A stretch of DNA of 64,000 nucleotides, taken from assembly GCF_023065955.2 (NCBI RefSeq), contig NW_026623067.1:59280444-59344443 (forward strand). The letters are read 5' to 3'. This DNA is from Ursus arctos. Its lineage: Eukaryota > Chordata > Mammalia > Carnivora > Ursidae. Below, piece by piece: positions 34,993 through 46,326 of the stretch; positions within the stretch are counted from its first letter, which is position 1; each line of letters opens with the position of its first letter. The notes beneath the pieces are model-generated. The model saw nothing but the letters and a program-made list of their open reading frames with translations. It ran no database searches and had not been told where the DNA came from. Made by a program: the position numbers and the translations under genes.

Positions 34993-35900
34993 TTTTTAAG
35001 AAGCTATCATACAGAGCCAGATGGTTTGACATTCAGGACAGACCAGAATATAATCACGGGTCATGGAGACATCGCTCTGAACCTCAGAGCAGCAGTCGCC
35101 TCCTGTGTGGGCTGCGCACGATGTCTCCTATCGAGGCTAAAGCATCTGGGGGTGAATTTCTAGAGTCTGCTTAGAGCTGCTAGGACTGATGTTGCAGGTA
35201 TGAGCTCTGTAAGGCGAGGGATAGTGTCAGGTTTTGCTCATCATTACATTCCCAGTACCTAGGACAGTGGTAAATTATTATTTGTTGAGTTAAAAAAAAA
35301 AAAGACATCCTTCTTCTAGTTAAACACAAAGAGAATTGCTGAACAATCCAATGAATGACCGAAGCGCATCTCACACTGAAAGTGACTATATTTCTGTTGA
35401 AATTTGAGAGTGACCATATCTAACACGAAAAATCAATTTATAGGAGATTCGGGCAGGTGGAGTGCAGAGAAGTTCAACTCTGCAGCATCTAGAGCCTTCT
35501 GAACCACTAAGCTACTGTCTCTTGCTCTCTTCAGTAATTTTTGTCTATGTCAGAGGCCTGTTCTTATTAGGCCAGAACACTTTTTGGGAGGCCCTTAAAA
35601 TCAGAATTAATGAACCTGTCCACTCATGAAGATGTGAGTGTTGAGACTCAAGCCCAACAGGTTTCAGATTTTAATGTAATTTGTGTGCTAGGGACCTCTT
35701 GTGGTAACTCTGCATAACTGCTCTCTCAGCACCTAGAAAACGCGCTCACACGCTCGGAGGTGAGATAACTGCTGTTTTTTGGGAAATAAATACAAATCTT
35801 GAATGTTAACAATGTAGAAATACAGACGGTCAGTAAACATCTAAACCTTCTTCAGTATCTCCAGTATTTTAAGATATTTAAATTGAAAGGTGATGTGTGT
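34993..35900. other. Non-coding; L2-like 3' end in the middle
   Basis: 35195-35290 ('tcattacattcccagtacct') resembles the L2 3' terminus. The rest is unassigned, with no gene. Confidence 0.4.
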
Positions 35901-35914
35901 TTAGTACAGAATTT

Positions 35915-36035
35915 TATTTTTATTTTTATTTTTAGATTTTATTTTAAGTAATCTCTACACCCGACATGGGGCTCGAACTCACAACCCCAAGATCAGGATT
36001 AGCATGCTCTACCGACTGAGCCAGCCAGATGCTTC
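35915..36035 (-). mobile_element. Short CAN-SINE variant, first of a stacked pair
   Basis: 'gtaatctctacacccgacat' and head 'gagccagccagatgcttc'. Flanked by tagtacaga at about 35902-35910 and 36036-36044. Confidence 0.9.
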
Positions 36036-36050
36036 TAGTACAGAGCTTCA

Positions 36051-36221
36051 TTTTTATTTTTTTAAGATTTTATTTATTTATTCTTGAGAGAGAGGGAGGG
36101 AGAGAAAACAAGCAGGGGAAGTGGCAGGCAGAAGGAGAAGCAGGCTCCCTCCTGAAGATGCTGGGATTGTGACCTGAGCCGAAGGCAGACGCTTAACCCA
36201 CTGAGCCACCCAGGTGTCCCC
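36051..36221 (-). mobile_element. CAN-SINE, second of a stacked pair at one site
   Basis: Reverse SINE with head 'gagccacccaggtgtccc'. Flanked by agtacagagctt (36037-36048) and agtacagaactt (36222-36233), the same target sequence used by the SINE to its left. Confidence 0.9.
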
Positions 36222-36233
36222 AGTACAGAACTT

Positions 36234-36800
36234 TAAAGACAGTTATACCCAGTGTTGGGAGAAGCGAAACAGACACCTATAGGCTTGGTAGGAGTGTACA
36301 TTGATGCAATAATTAGTACACCTCCTTTTTTGGGAGAGAAATAGGCCTAATGTTTCCTTAAAATGTTCACAATTCCTGACCGGTAATTCTACTTCTAGAA
36401 AATTTTCCAGTGGAAATGATTAAAGATACAGACAACTTTGGCATATCAGGCTTTTCTTCAAGTTATAGAGCAGAAAAAAGGAAATGTGCAAAAATAGGAG
36501 GATAGCTAAAGAAATGATGTTATTTCGTTATAAAGGAATATTACTTAACATTTGAAAATGTGTTTTTGAGTAATATTTATTGACATGGAAAATGGTTATA
36601 ATATAATGCTCAGAGAGTCAAACAGAATTATAACTGTGACATCTGTGTATCTGTATCCATACACACACATAGGACAGATGAAAGAGAAGCTGGAAGGAAT
36701 CTACCGATACCCTAAAACAGGAATTATTCTGTGAGGAAGTGTTGCGGTTTATTTGCAATTTCTTTTCCTAAAATTTTTAATTTTTACCAAAATCTAGACA
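36234..36800 (+). mobile_element. Old L1-like 3' fragment, sense
   Basis: 'ggtaattctacttctagaaa', 'gttataaaggaatattactt' and 'gacatggaaaatggttataa' resemble degraded L1M 3' sequence. Confidence 0.5.
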
Positions 36801-36927
36801 ATGAACATTACATTAAAAAATTATAAAGTCATAGAGATATATTCTTATTGTAAAACATTAATTTGGACTTTAAATTTTTTAACTCACAGTCATAATGTAT
36901 CTATTGTGTTAAAGTTTGCTTTTTTCG

Positions 36928-37328
36928 GGGTGCCTGGGTGGCTCAGTTGGTTGGATGACTGCCTTTGGCCCAGGTCATGATCCCGGGGTTCTGGGATAGA
37001 GTTCTGCATTGGGCTCCTTGCTCAGTGGGGAGCCTGCTTCTCCCTCCCTTTCTGCCTTATACTCCATCTACTGCTCTCACTCTCTGTCAAATAAATAAAT
37101 AAGGGGCGCCTGGGTGGCACAGCGGTTAAGCGTCTGCCTTCAGCTCAGGGCGTGATCCCGGCATTGTGGGATCGAGCCCCACATCAGACTCCTCCGCTAG
37201 GAGCTTGCTTCTTCCTCTCCCACTCGCCCTGCTTGTGTTCCCTCTCTCGCTGGCTGTCTCTATCTCTGTCGAATAAATAAATAAAATCTTAAAAAAAAAA
37301 ACAAATAAATAAAATATTAAAAAAAAAT
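36928..37328 (+). mobile_element. CAN-SINE carrying a younger SINE in its tail
   Basis: Outer element body 36928-37102 with the end of its A-rich tail at about 37303-37328. The inserted SINE separates the two. Confidence 0.9.
37103..37302 (+). mobile_element. Young bear-type CAN-SINE in a SINE tail
   Basis: Head 'gggcgcctgggtggcacagc', young body, tail GAATAAATAAATAAAATC. Both flanks are caaataaataaa, the duplicated host tail. Confidence 0.92.
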
Positions 37329-37840
37329 ACAATTTGGGTTTTTCTTTGTGTATTTTGGAGATAATTCTATGCTAGTAACTATAGCTCGAACTCACATGAA
37401 TGAATACTAATTTTTATTTTGAAAAAAAGATCATTATTTTACAGTGAAATGTATTTGTTGCTATAGTTCAGTTTCAGATACATCCTTTCAGGGGAAGTAT
37501 CGAGTTCCACCAAAGAGGATATGACAACTTTGATGAGGTCAGCCGTTTCCTCTCTAAGGAGAATCTGAGATTATGTCTTAGAAAGAGCTGTACTGCCTGG
37601 AGAGCAGAGAGAGAACTAGAGAACAGGGTGCCTCTGCTCATCTCTGAAGGGACTTCGGTCAACTCTCCAACCTTGCTTAGGCTCACCTTCGTGAAGCTGG
37701 CAAGTCGGAGCCCAGGGGTTCAAGGAGTTTTTAAGTGAGAAGTTGGGTAAACCTCAAGCAGTACTGTTGCAACTTGTAACAAAAGATGTATTATTTGATG
37801 AATTTTCAGTGGAAGCTAGAAGTAGGAGCTCCTCTCAAAA
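37329..37840. other. Unassigned non-coding sequence
   Basis: No gene supported and no named repeat. Confidence 0.4.
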
Positions 37841-37855
37841 AATTCAGGTAGATTT

Positions 37856-38078
37856 GAGGGGTGTCTGGGTGGCTCAGTCAGTTAAGTGTTGGACTCTTGA
37901 TTTCAGCTCAGGTCATGATCTCAGGGTCCTGGGATGGAGCCCCGCATCAAGCCCTGCCTTGGGCAAAGTCTGCTTGTCTTTCTCCCTTACCTTGGTTGCT
38001 CTCTCTCACTTTCTCTCTCAAATAAATAGATAAATAAATAAATAAATAAATAAATAAATACAACCTTTTTAAAAAAAA
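37856..38078 (+). mobile_element. CAN-SINE, sense, with expanded (AAAT)n tail
   Basis: Flanking repeat ttcaggtagattt at 37843-37855 and 38080-38092. The tail has grown to about ten AAAT units (38018-38061). Confidence 0.93.
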
Positions 38079-38348
38079 TTTCAGGTAGATTTAAAAAATT
38101 CACACACACACAATAAAATATTCAACCAACATAAAAGTGTCGTCCTATTTCAGATCCCCAGTTCTCTATTTTCATTCTTCAGAGAACACTATTAGTAGTT
38201 ACTAATGGATGGATTATTCTAGAAGTATTTTATTTGTATCAAAGAAGTGGATAGAACACATATCTGTCCCTTTTCACTAAAACACAAGTGGAAACATACC
38301 ATAAACATACTTTTCATCACCATGTGATTTTAAAAAATGTATTTTTTA

Positions 38349-38460
38349 GGGGCATCTGCTGGCTCAGTTGGTAGAGCGTGTGACTCTTGATCTCAGGGCT
38401 CTGAGTTCAAGCCCCACCGTGGGCGTGGAGCCTACTTAAAAATGCAGTGTTGAAAAAAAT
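38349..38460 (+). mobile_element. Short CAN-SINE variant, sense
   Basis: 'ggggcatctgctggctcagt', 'gtgactcttgatctcagggc' and 'ttcaagccccaccgtgggcg'. It lies beside the T-run that marks the L1 tail. Confidence 0.85.
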
Positions 38461-38802
38461 TTTTTTTTAATTTGAGTGTAGTTGACACATAATGTTAAAT
38501 TAGTTTCAGGTGTACAACACAGTGATTCATTATGCTATGCTACCATCTGTTACTATGCAACACTATTAGAGTACCATTGATTAAACTCCCTATGCTGTAC
38601 CTTTTATTCCTGTGACTTACTCATTCTTAACGGGAAGCTGGTATCTCCCACTCCCCTTTACCCCTTTTTGCCCTTCCCTCTCTGGCAACCACCAGCTTGT
38701 TCTTTGTTTTTTTTATGTCTGATATTGTTTTTTGTTTGCTCTTTCATTTGTTTTGTATTTTTAGATGCCACATGTAAGTGAAACCATATGGTATTTGTCT
38801 GT

Positions 38803-38970
38803 CTTTTTTTTTTTTTAAGATTTTTCTGTTATTTATTTAAGAGAGAGAGCATGAGCAAGGAGGAGGGGGAGAAGGAAAAGCAGACTCCCCGCTGAGTGGG
38901 GAGCCCTATGAGGGGCTCAATCTCAGGACCCTGAGATCATGACCTGAGCCAAGGGCAGACACTTAAAACA
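38803..38970 (-). mobile_element. CAN-SINE lacking its head
   Basis: T-rich start, 'gagagagcatgagcaaggag', 'gatcatgacctgagccaagg', then it stops at 'cagacacttaaaac'. The tRNA-like head is missing. Confidence 0.85.
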
Positions 38971-39078
38971 CCCTCATCTTTCTATGTCTTATTTCACTTA
39001 GCACAATACCCTCTGGGTCCATTCATGTTGTTACAAATGGCAAGATCTCATTCTTTTTATGGCTAAGAGATATTTCAT

Positions 39079-39120
39079 TGTGTGTGTGTGTATATATGTG
39101 TATATATATATATATATATA
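39079..39120. repeat. (GT)n(AT)n microsatellite in L1
   Basis: TGTGTG passing into TATATA within the antisense L1 at the usual 'cattgtgtgt' position. Confidence 0.9.
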
Positions 39121-40913
39121 CATCTTTTTATCCATCAATCCATCCATCCATGGACACTTAGGTTGCTTCATATCTTGGCGATTATAAATAATGCTACTGT
39201 AAACACAGGGCTGCATATATCTTTTAAAATTTTGGATATTAACCCATTATCAGAGATATGATTTGCAAATATCTTCTCCCATTCAGTAGGTTGTCTTTTT
39301 GTGTTATTGATGGTTTCCTTAACTGTGCAGAAGCTTTTTATCTTGCTGTAGTCCCAATGGTTTATTTTTGCTTTTGTTTCTCTTGCCTGAGGAGACATAG
39401 CTAGAAAAATGTTGCTACGGCAGATGTCCAAGAAATTACTACCTATGTTTGGCACCATGTGATTTTTTTAAAACTCCAACAAAATATTTAGTAGATATGT
39501 TATATATTTGTAAACACATTAGATATTTTTTAAAAACACAGTGGGACTTCAGTAAGTGAAAAAAAATAAGTTGGGAAATTTTACATTTCTGACAATATGA
39601 TAGATATCCTGAAAAGTACTGCTATAGAACACCTATAAATGCTAAACAAAATGAATAAAATTTTTAGTGCACAGCTGAGCAGTTAAGAAGTGATAAAATT
39701 TTATTGTTTTTAAGTGTACAACGCAGTGGCATTAAGTACATTCATAATGTTGTGTAACTATCACCACTATCACCCAAACTTTATCACCCCAAACATAAAC
39801 TCTAACCATTAAGAAATAGCCCAGCCCCTGGTAACCACCATTCTACTTTCTATTTCTATGAATTTACCCAGTCTAGATATCCAATATAAGTGGAATCATA
39901 CAAACTTTGTCTTTTTGTGTCTGGCTTTTTTTTTTTTTTTTTTACTTAGCATAATGTTTATCCTTGTTGTAGCATGTATCAGAACTTCAATCGTTTTATG
40001 ACTCTACTATATTCCATTGCACGTATGTTTCACATTTTGTTTATCCATTCATGCATTGATGGACAAATTGGTTCCTTCCATATTGTGGCTATCATGAGTA
40101 ATGTTGTCATGAACACTGGCATACAAGTATCTGTTTGAGTCCCTGTTATCAAATCTTTTGGGTATGTACGTGGGAGTAGAACTGCTAGATCGAATGAGAA
40201 TTATAGATCGTATAGATTATATGTAGAATTATAGAATTATAACTTTTTGAGGAACTGCCAAACTTTTTGAGTGACTGCACCATTTTACACTCCAATCAGT
40301 AATGCACAGGGTTTCAATTTCTCCACATCTGTCAAAATTTATGTTCTATTTTTCTTTTCTTTTTAAATCATAGCCATCCTAGTGGGTGTGAAGTGGTATC
40401 TCCTTGTGGTTTAATTTGCATTGCTCCAGTGATCAATGATGTTAAGTATCTCATTGGCCATTTGTATATTTGCTTTGGAGAAATTCAAATCCTTTGACTA
40501 TTTTTTATGTGGGTTCTTTGTTTTTGTTGTTGAGTTTTAGGAGTTCTAGATATTAACCTCTTATCAGGGATATGATTTGCAAATATTTTCTCTCATTTTG
40601 TGGGCTATCTTTTCAACCCTCTTAATAGTGTCTTTGAAGGCACAAAAGTTAAATTTTGATGAAGTCTAAATTCTTTGTTTTTTTCTTTTGTTGCCTGTGC
40701 TTTTGGTGTCATACCCAAGAAATCATTGCCAAATATAATGTCATGAAGATTTTCCCTTTTATTTTCTTTCAAGAGTTTTATGTCTTACATTTATGTCTTT
40801 GATTCTATTTTGACTTAATTTTTGTATGTGACACCAGAGTCCAACTTCACTCTTTTGCACGTGGATATAGTTTTCCCAGCACCATTTGTTGAGAAGACTG
40901 TCCTTTCATTGAA

Positions 40914-40927
40914 TGGTTTTGGCATCC
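40914..40927. repeat. Target-site duplication, left copy
   Basis: tggttttggcatcc, repeated exactly at 45962-45975. It marks the young L1 insertion; the next two T residues may also belong to it. Confidence 0.92.
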
Positions 40928-40958
<31 letters not shown>

Positions 40959-41264
40959 ATCGGAAAAGAATTTTATTTTATTTTTTTTAATGATTTTTTA
41001 TTATATTATGTTAGTCACCATACAGTACATCCCCGGTTTCCGATGTAAGGCTCGATGATTCATTAGTTGTGTATAACACCCAGTGCACCATGCAATACGT
41101 GCCCTCCTTACTACCCATCACCGGTCTATCCCATTCCCCCACCCCCCTCCCCTCTGAAGTCCTCAGTTTGTTTCTCATAGTCCATAGTCTCTCATGTTTC
41201 ATTCCCCCTTTTGATTACCCCCCCTTTCTTTATCCCTCTCTTCCCCTACCGATCATCCTAGTTC

Positions 41265-44200
41265 TTATGTTCCATAGATGAGAGAAATCATATGATAGTT
41301 GTCTTTCTCTGCTTGACTTATTTCACTTAGCATTATCTCCTCCAGTGCTGTCCATGTTGTAGCAAATGTTGAGAACTCGTTCTTTCTGATAGCTGAGTAA
41401 TATTCCATCGTATATATGGACCACAACTTCTTAATCCAGTCATCTGTTGAAGGGCATCTCGGCTCCTTCCACAATTTAGCTATTGTGGACATTGCTGCTA
41501 TGAACATTGGGGTGCATATGGCCCTTCTCTTCACTACGTCTGTATCTTTGGGGTAAATACCCAGTAGTGCAATGGCTGGGTCATAGGGTAGCTCAATTTT
41601 TAACTTTTTAAGGGACCTCCACACTGTTTTCCAGAGTGGCTGTACCAACTTGCATTCCCACCAACAATGTAGGAGGGATCCCCTTTCTCCACATCCTCTC
41701 CAACAATTGTTGTTTCTTGCCTTGTCTATTTTTGCCATTCTAACTGGCGTAAGGTGGTATCTCAGTGTGGTTTTGATTTGAATTTCCTTGATGGCTAATG
41801 ATTTTGAACATTTTTTCATATGTCTGTTAGCCATTTGTATGTCTTCATTGGAAAAGTGTCTGTTCATATCTTCTGCCCATTTTTGATTTGTTTATTTGTT
41901 TCTCGTGTATTGAGTTTGAGAAGTTCTTTGTAGATCTTGGATACCAGTCCTTTATCTGTAGTGTCATTTGCAAATATCTTCTCCCATTCCGTGGGCTGCC
42001 TCTTAGTTTTTCTGACTGTTTCCTTGGCTGTGCAGAAACTTTTAATCTTGATGAAGTCCCATAAGTTCATTTTATCTTTTGTTTCTCTTGCCTTTGGGGA
42101 TGTGTCATGAAAAAGGTTGCTTTGGCCGATGTCGTAGAGGTTGTTGCCTATGTTCTCCTCTAGAATTTTGATGGATTCCTGTCTCACATCGAGGTCTTTC
42201 ATCCATTTGGAGTTTATTTTTGTGTATGGTGTGAGATAGTGGTCAAGTTTCATTCTCTTGCATGTAGCTGTCCAATTTTCCCAGCACCATTTATTGAAGA
42301 GACTGTCTTTTTCCCACCGGATGTTTTTTCCTGCTTTATCAAATATTAGTTGCCCAAAGAGCCGAGGGTCCATTTCTGGATTCTCTATTCTGTTCCATTG
42401 GTCTATGTGTCTGTTTTTGTGCCAGTACCATGCTGTCTTTGTGATCACAGCTTTGTAGTACAGCTCGAAATCCGGCATTGTGATGCCCCCAGCTTTGTTT
42501 TTCCTTTTCAACAGTTCCTTGGAGATTCGGGGCCTTTTCTGTTTCCATACAAATTTAAGGACTGTTTGTTCCAGTTCTTTGAAAAATGTCCTTGGTATTT
42601 TGATCGGGATAGCATTGAAAGTGTAGATTGCTCTGGGTAGCATGGACATTTTAACTATGTTAATTCTTCCGATCCATGAGCATGGAATATCTTTCCATCT
42701 TTTTATGTCTTCCTCAATGTCTTTCAAGAGTGATTTATAGTTTCTAGAATATAGGTCCTTTACGTCTCTGGTTAAGTTAATTCCAAGGTAACGTATGGTT
42801 TTTGGTGCTATTGTAAATGGGATGGATTCCCTAATTTCTCTTTCTTCGGTCTCGTTATTCGTGTATAGAAATGCAACTGATTTCTGAGCATTTATTTTGT
42901 ATCCTGCCACGTTACTGAATTGCTCTATAACTTCTAATAATTTGGGAGTGGCTTCTTTTGGGTTTTCCATATAGAGTATCATGTCATCTGCAAAGAGAGA
43001 CATTTTGACTTCTTCTTTGCCAATTTGAATACCTTTGATCCCTTTTTGTCGTCTGATTGCTGTTGCAAGGACTTCTAGTACTATGTTGAATAATAGTGGC
43101 GAGAGTGGGCATCCTTGTCGAGTTCCTGATCTTAAGGGAAAGGCTTCCAGCTTTTCCCCATTGAGAATAATATTTGCAGTAGGCTTTTCATAGATGGCTT
43201 TTATGAGATTGAGAAATGTACCTTCTATTCCTACACTCTGAAGGGTTTTAATCAGGAAAGGATGCTGTATTTTGTCAAATGCTTTTTCGGCATCGATTGA
43301 GAGGATCATATGGTTCCTGAGTCTTTTCTTGTTGATATGATGTATCACGCTGATTGATTTGCGAATATTGAACCACGCTTGCATCCCAGGTATGAATCCC
43401 ACTTGATCGTGATGGATAATCCTTTTAATGTACTGTTGGATTCTATTAGCAAGTATCTTGTTGAGGATTTTGGCGTCCATATTCATTAGGGAAATCGGTC
43501 TGTAATTCTCCTTTTTGATGGGGTCTTTGCCTGGTTTGGGGATCAAGGTAATATTGGCCTCATAGAATGAGTTTGGTAGCTTTCCTTCTGTTTCTATTTT
43601 TTAAAATAGCTTTAGGAGAATAGGTATTATTTCTTCTTTGAATGTTTGGTAGAATTCCCCAGGAAAACCGTCCGGGCCTGGAGTTTTGTTATTTGGAAGG
43701 TTGTTTATCACTGACTCAATCTCTTCATAATTAATTGGCCTGTTTAAGGAATCAATTTCTTCTGGTTTCAATCTTGGTAGTTTATAGGTTTCCAGGAAAG
43801 ATTCCATCTCTTCCAGATTGCTTAGTTTATTGGCATATAGCTGTTGATAAAAATTTCTAATAATCCTTCCAATTTCAATGGTGCTCGTCGTGACCTCTCC
43901 TTTTTCATTCATAATTTTAATAATCTGGGTCCTTTCTCTTTTCTTTTGGATAAGTCTTGCCAGTGGTCTGTCAATTTTATTGATTCTCTCAAAGAACCAG
44001 CTTCTAGTCCTGTTGATCTGCTCTACTGTACTTCTGGTTTCTGCTTGATTGATTTCAGCTCTAATTTTGGTCAACTGCTTCCTCGTGCGTGGATTAGGCC
44101 TGTCCCTCTGTTGCTGTTCCAGCTTCCTGAGGTGAGAATATAAAAACTGCATTTTAGATTTTTCTATTCTTTTGAGTGAGGCTTGGATGGCTATGTATTT

Positions 44201-45090
44201 CCCCCTTAGGACTGCCTTTGCAGTATCCCATAGGTTTTGGACTGTTGTATTTTCATTCTCATTGGTCTCCATAAATTGTTTAATTTGATTTTTGATTTCC
44301 TGGTTTATCGAGTCATTCCTGAGCAGGATGGTTCTTAGTCTCCAAGTGTTTGAGTTTCTTCCAAATTTTTCCTTGTGGTTGAGTTCCAATTTCAGAGCGT
44401 TGTGGTCTGAGAATATGCAGGGGATAATTTCAATCTTTTGGTATCGGTTGAGACCTGTTTTGTGTCCCAGAACATGGTCTATTCTTGAGAATGTTCCATG
44501 GGCATTAGAATAGAATGAGTATTCTTTGGTTCTGGGGTGTAGTGTTCTATATATATCTATGAGGTCCAACTCGTTGAGTATGGCATTCAAAGCCTTTGAT
44601 TCTTTGCTTAGTTTTTGCCAGGGTGTTCTGTCTATTTCTGATAGTGGAGTGTTGAGGTCCCCTACTATTAATGTATTTTTATTTATATGTCTCTTTATTC
44701 TGGTTAAGAGTTGGCTTGTGTATCTTGCTGCTCCCCTGTTGGGGGCATATATATTTATAATTGTCATATCCACTTGTTGAATACTTCCCTTAAGAATAAT
44801 ATAGTGCCCTTCTGCGTCTCTAACTATAGTCTGTAGTTTAAAATCCAATTTATCTGATATGAGAATTGCTACCCCAGCTTTCTTTTGAGGTCCATTTGCG
44901 TGAAAGATGGTACTCCAACCCCTTACTCTCAGTCTGAATGCATCTTTGGGTTTGAAATGAGTCTCTTGTAGACAGCAAATGGATGGGTCATTTCTTTTTA
45001 TCCAATCTGCAACCCTGTGGCGTTTATGGGATGGTTCAAACCATTTACATTAAGACTGATTACTGAGAGATATGATTTTAATGTTGCCAT
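41265..45090 (-). pseudogene. L1 ORF2 (endonuclease-reverse transcriptase), disabled
   Basis: Encodes the enzyme of target-primed reverse transcription. The start is ATG at 45090-45088 ([18 protein letters not shown]). Three lesions are visible. First, a one-base loss near 45026 shifts frame just before the KRHRVADWI segment. Second, an in-frame TAA lies at 43603-43601 where family members usually have Gln (CAA to TAA). Third, one A is lost from an A-run (T-run 41880-41884), with frame resuming at MNRHF. Otherwise it is well kept: endonuclease GDLNTP and SDH, reverse transcriptase FADD at 42994-42983 and the [10 protein letters not shown] block, and the C-terminal Cys-x3-Cys-x7-His-x4-Cys. 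Total length of about 1275 codons is normal for L1. Opposite-strand frames here are shadows. Confidence 0.95.
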
Positions 45091-45162
45091 GTTGCCAGTA
45101 AAGTCTTTGTTTGTATTGGCTGTGACTTTCTGTTCTGTATCACTCTTGGGGCCTTTTTACTT

Positions 45163-45960
45163 TTATAGAACCCCCCGTAATATCTCCTGTAGGGCTGGTT
45201 TCGTGGTTACAAAATTGGTTAGTGACTGGCGATTCTGAAATGTCTTTATTTCTCCATCAATTCTGAATGACAGCCTTGCTGGATAAAGGATCCTTGGCTG
45301 CATGTTTTTCTCTGAAAGAGCTTTAAGTATGCTCCCCCAACCCTTTCTCTCATTCCAGGTCTGTGTAGACAGGTCTGACGTAATTCTGATGCCTTTGCCT
45401 TGGTACGTGAGAAATTTCTTTGCCCTGGCCGCTTTCAATACTGTATCCTTGCATCTAATATTTGCGAAATGCACTATGACGTGACGTGGCGTAGGTTTGT
45501 CATGGTTGAGCTTGGGAGGGGTCCTCTCTGCCTCTTGGACACGAATGTTTGTTTCCCTTGCTAGATTAGGGAAGTTTTCAGCTACAATTTGTTCAAATAT
45601 CTCTTCTAGACCTCTGTTTTTCTCCACCCCCTCGGGGATGCCGATGATTCTAACATTGGATCGTTTCATTGAGTCAGTAATCTCCCGTAACCTACATTCG
45701 TGGGCGTGGATTTTTTTAAGACCATCTTCTATTTTCATTTTTTCCTCTATTAACCCATCCTCCAATTCACTAACCCGTTCCTCTGCTTCTGCGACCCTGG
45801 CCGTCAGAGCCTCTAGTTTTGCCTGCATTTGGCTCATAGAATTTTTAATTTCTGTCAGATTCGCTCTCATTTCTGTCCTTAGGGATTCTATATTCTCAGT
45901 AACCTTTTCGTTAATAGTTTTTTCAATTCTACTCATCATTTTGACCATCGTTACTCTGAA
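45163..45960 (-). pseudogene. L1 ORF1 RNA-binding protein, N-terminally truncated
   Basis: An open frame of about 265 codons lacking the normal N-terminus and start. The visible part begins within the coiled coil (heptad-like Leu and Glu/Lys-rich region, roughly residues 1-90 of the fragment, including EAEERVSELEDGL). It continues through an RRM-like domain (VRIIGIPEG... HVIVHFA) and the C-terminal domain (QGKGIRITSDLS). ORF1p normally trimerises and coats L1 RNA. No internal stop is seen. The truncation point is the L1 5' junction. Confidence 0.92.
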
Positions 45961-46326
45961 TTGGTTTTGGCATCCTTGTCAAAAAGCAATTGACTGCATA
46001 TGTGAGTGTTTACTTCTGGGCTTTCTATTCTAGCACAATGGTCTGCATGTCTGTCTTCATGCCAGTACCACACTGCTTTGATTACTGTAGCTTTGCCATA
46101 AGTTTTGGAATCGGGATGTGTGAGCCCTCCAACTTTGTTCTTGAGTTCCTGTTGTAATAGCTGTGTAGATGACGGGACACCAAGCCTAGTATCCTCAGGG
46201 TAGAAAGCAGTGAGAGGGTGAACTAGAACAACATCTGATCCATAAAAAGAATGGTGAGAAAACTCACAATTGTAGAGGGGGAAAGTCCTCCATGAAAATG
46301 TTTCATGATCATTTTTAAAGAAAAAT

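Larger units (their letters stand above)
38332..39452 (-). mobile_element. 5'-truncated L1, antisense, with 14-bp target duplication
   Basis: Exact repeat caccatgtgatttt at 38318-38331 and 39453-39466 encloses it. Reverse reading gives L1 ORF2 C-terminal coding text (39168-39458 translates to an L1-like '[12 protein letters not shown]' segment) and then 3' UTR to a T-run near 38459-38469. It hosts SINEs at 38349 and 38803 and a TG/TA tract at 39079-39120. Confidence 0.82.
40928..45961 (-). mobile_element. Young, nearly full ORF-bearing L1 (carnivore type)
   Basis: About 5.0 kb in reverse: poly(A) seen as T25 at 40928-40952, 3' UTR about 40976-41264, ORF2 41265-45090, spacer of about 72 bp, ORF1 fragment 45163-45960. 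It is 5'-truncated within ORF1, so the promoter and 5' UTR are absent. An exact 14-16 bp target duplication flanks it. High ORF2 preservation means a recent insertion. It is dead on arrival through truncation and now has three further coding lesions. Confidence 0.95.
39676..46145 (-). mobile_element. Older L1, antisense, host of the young L1
   Basis: 39676-40927 holds the 3' UTR and ORF2 C-terminal region in reverse. 45962-46145 continues the same reading ('ggcatccttgtcaaaaagca', 'atgccagtaccacactgctt'). The young L1 at 40928-45961 splits it. Frames are decayed. Confidence 0.88.

Noticed and set aside
45497..46033. 178-codon + strand open frame
   Set aside because: Exact antisense shadow of the L1 ORF1 coiled-coil region; the same applies to the other + strand frames between 42258 and 45484.
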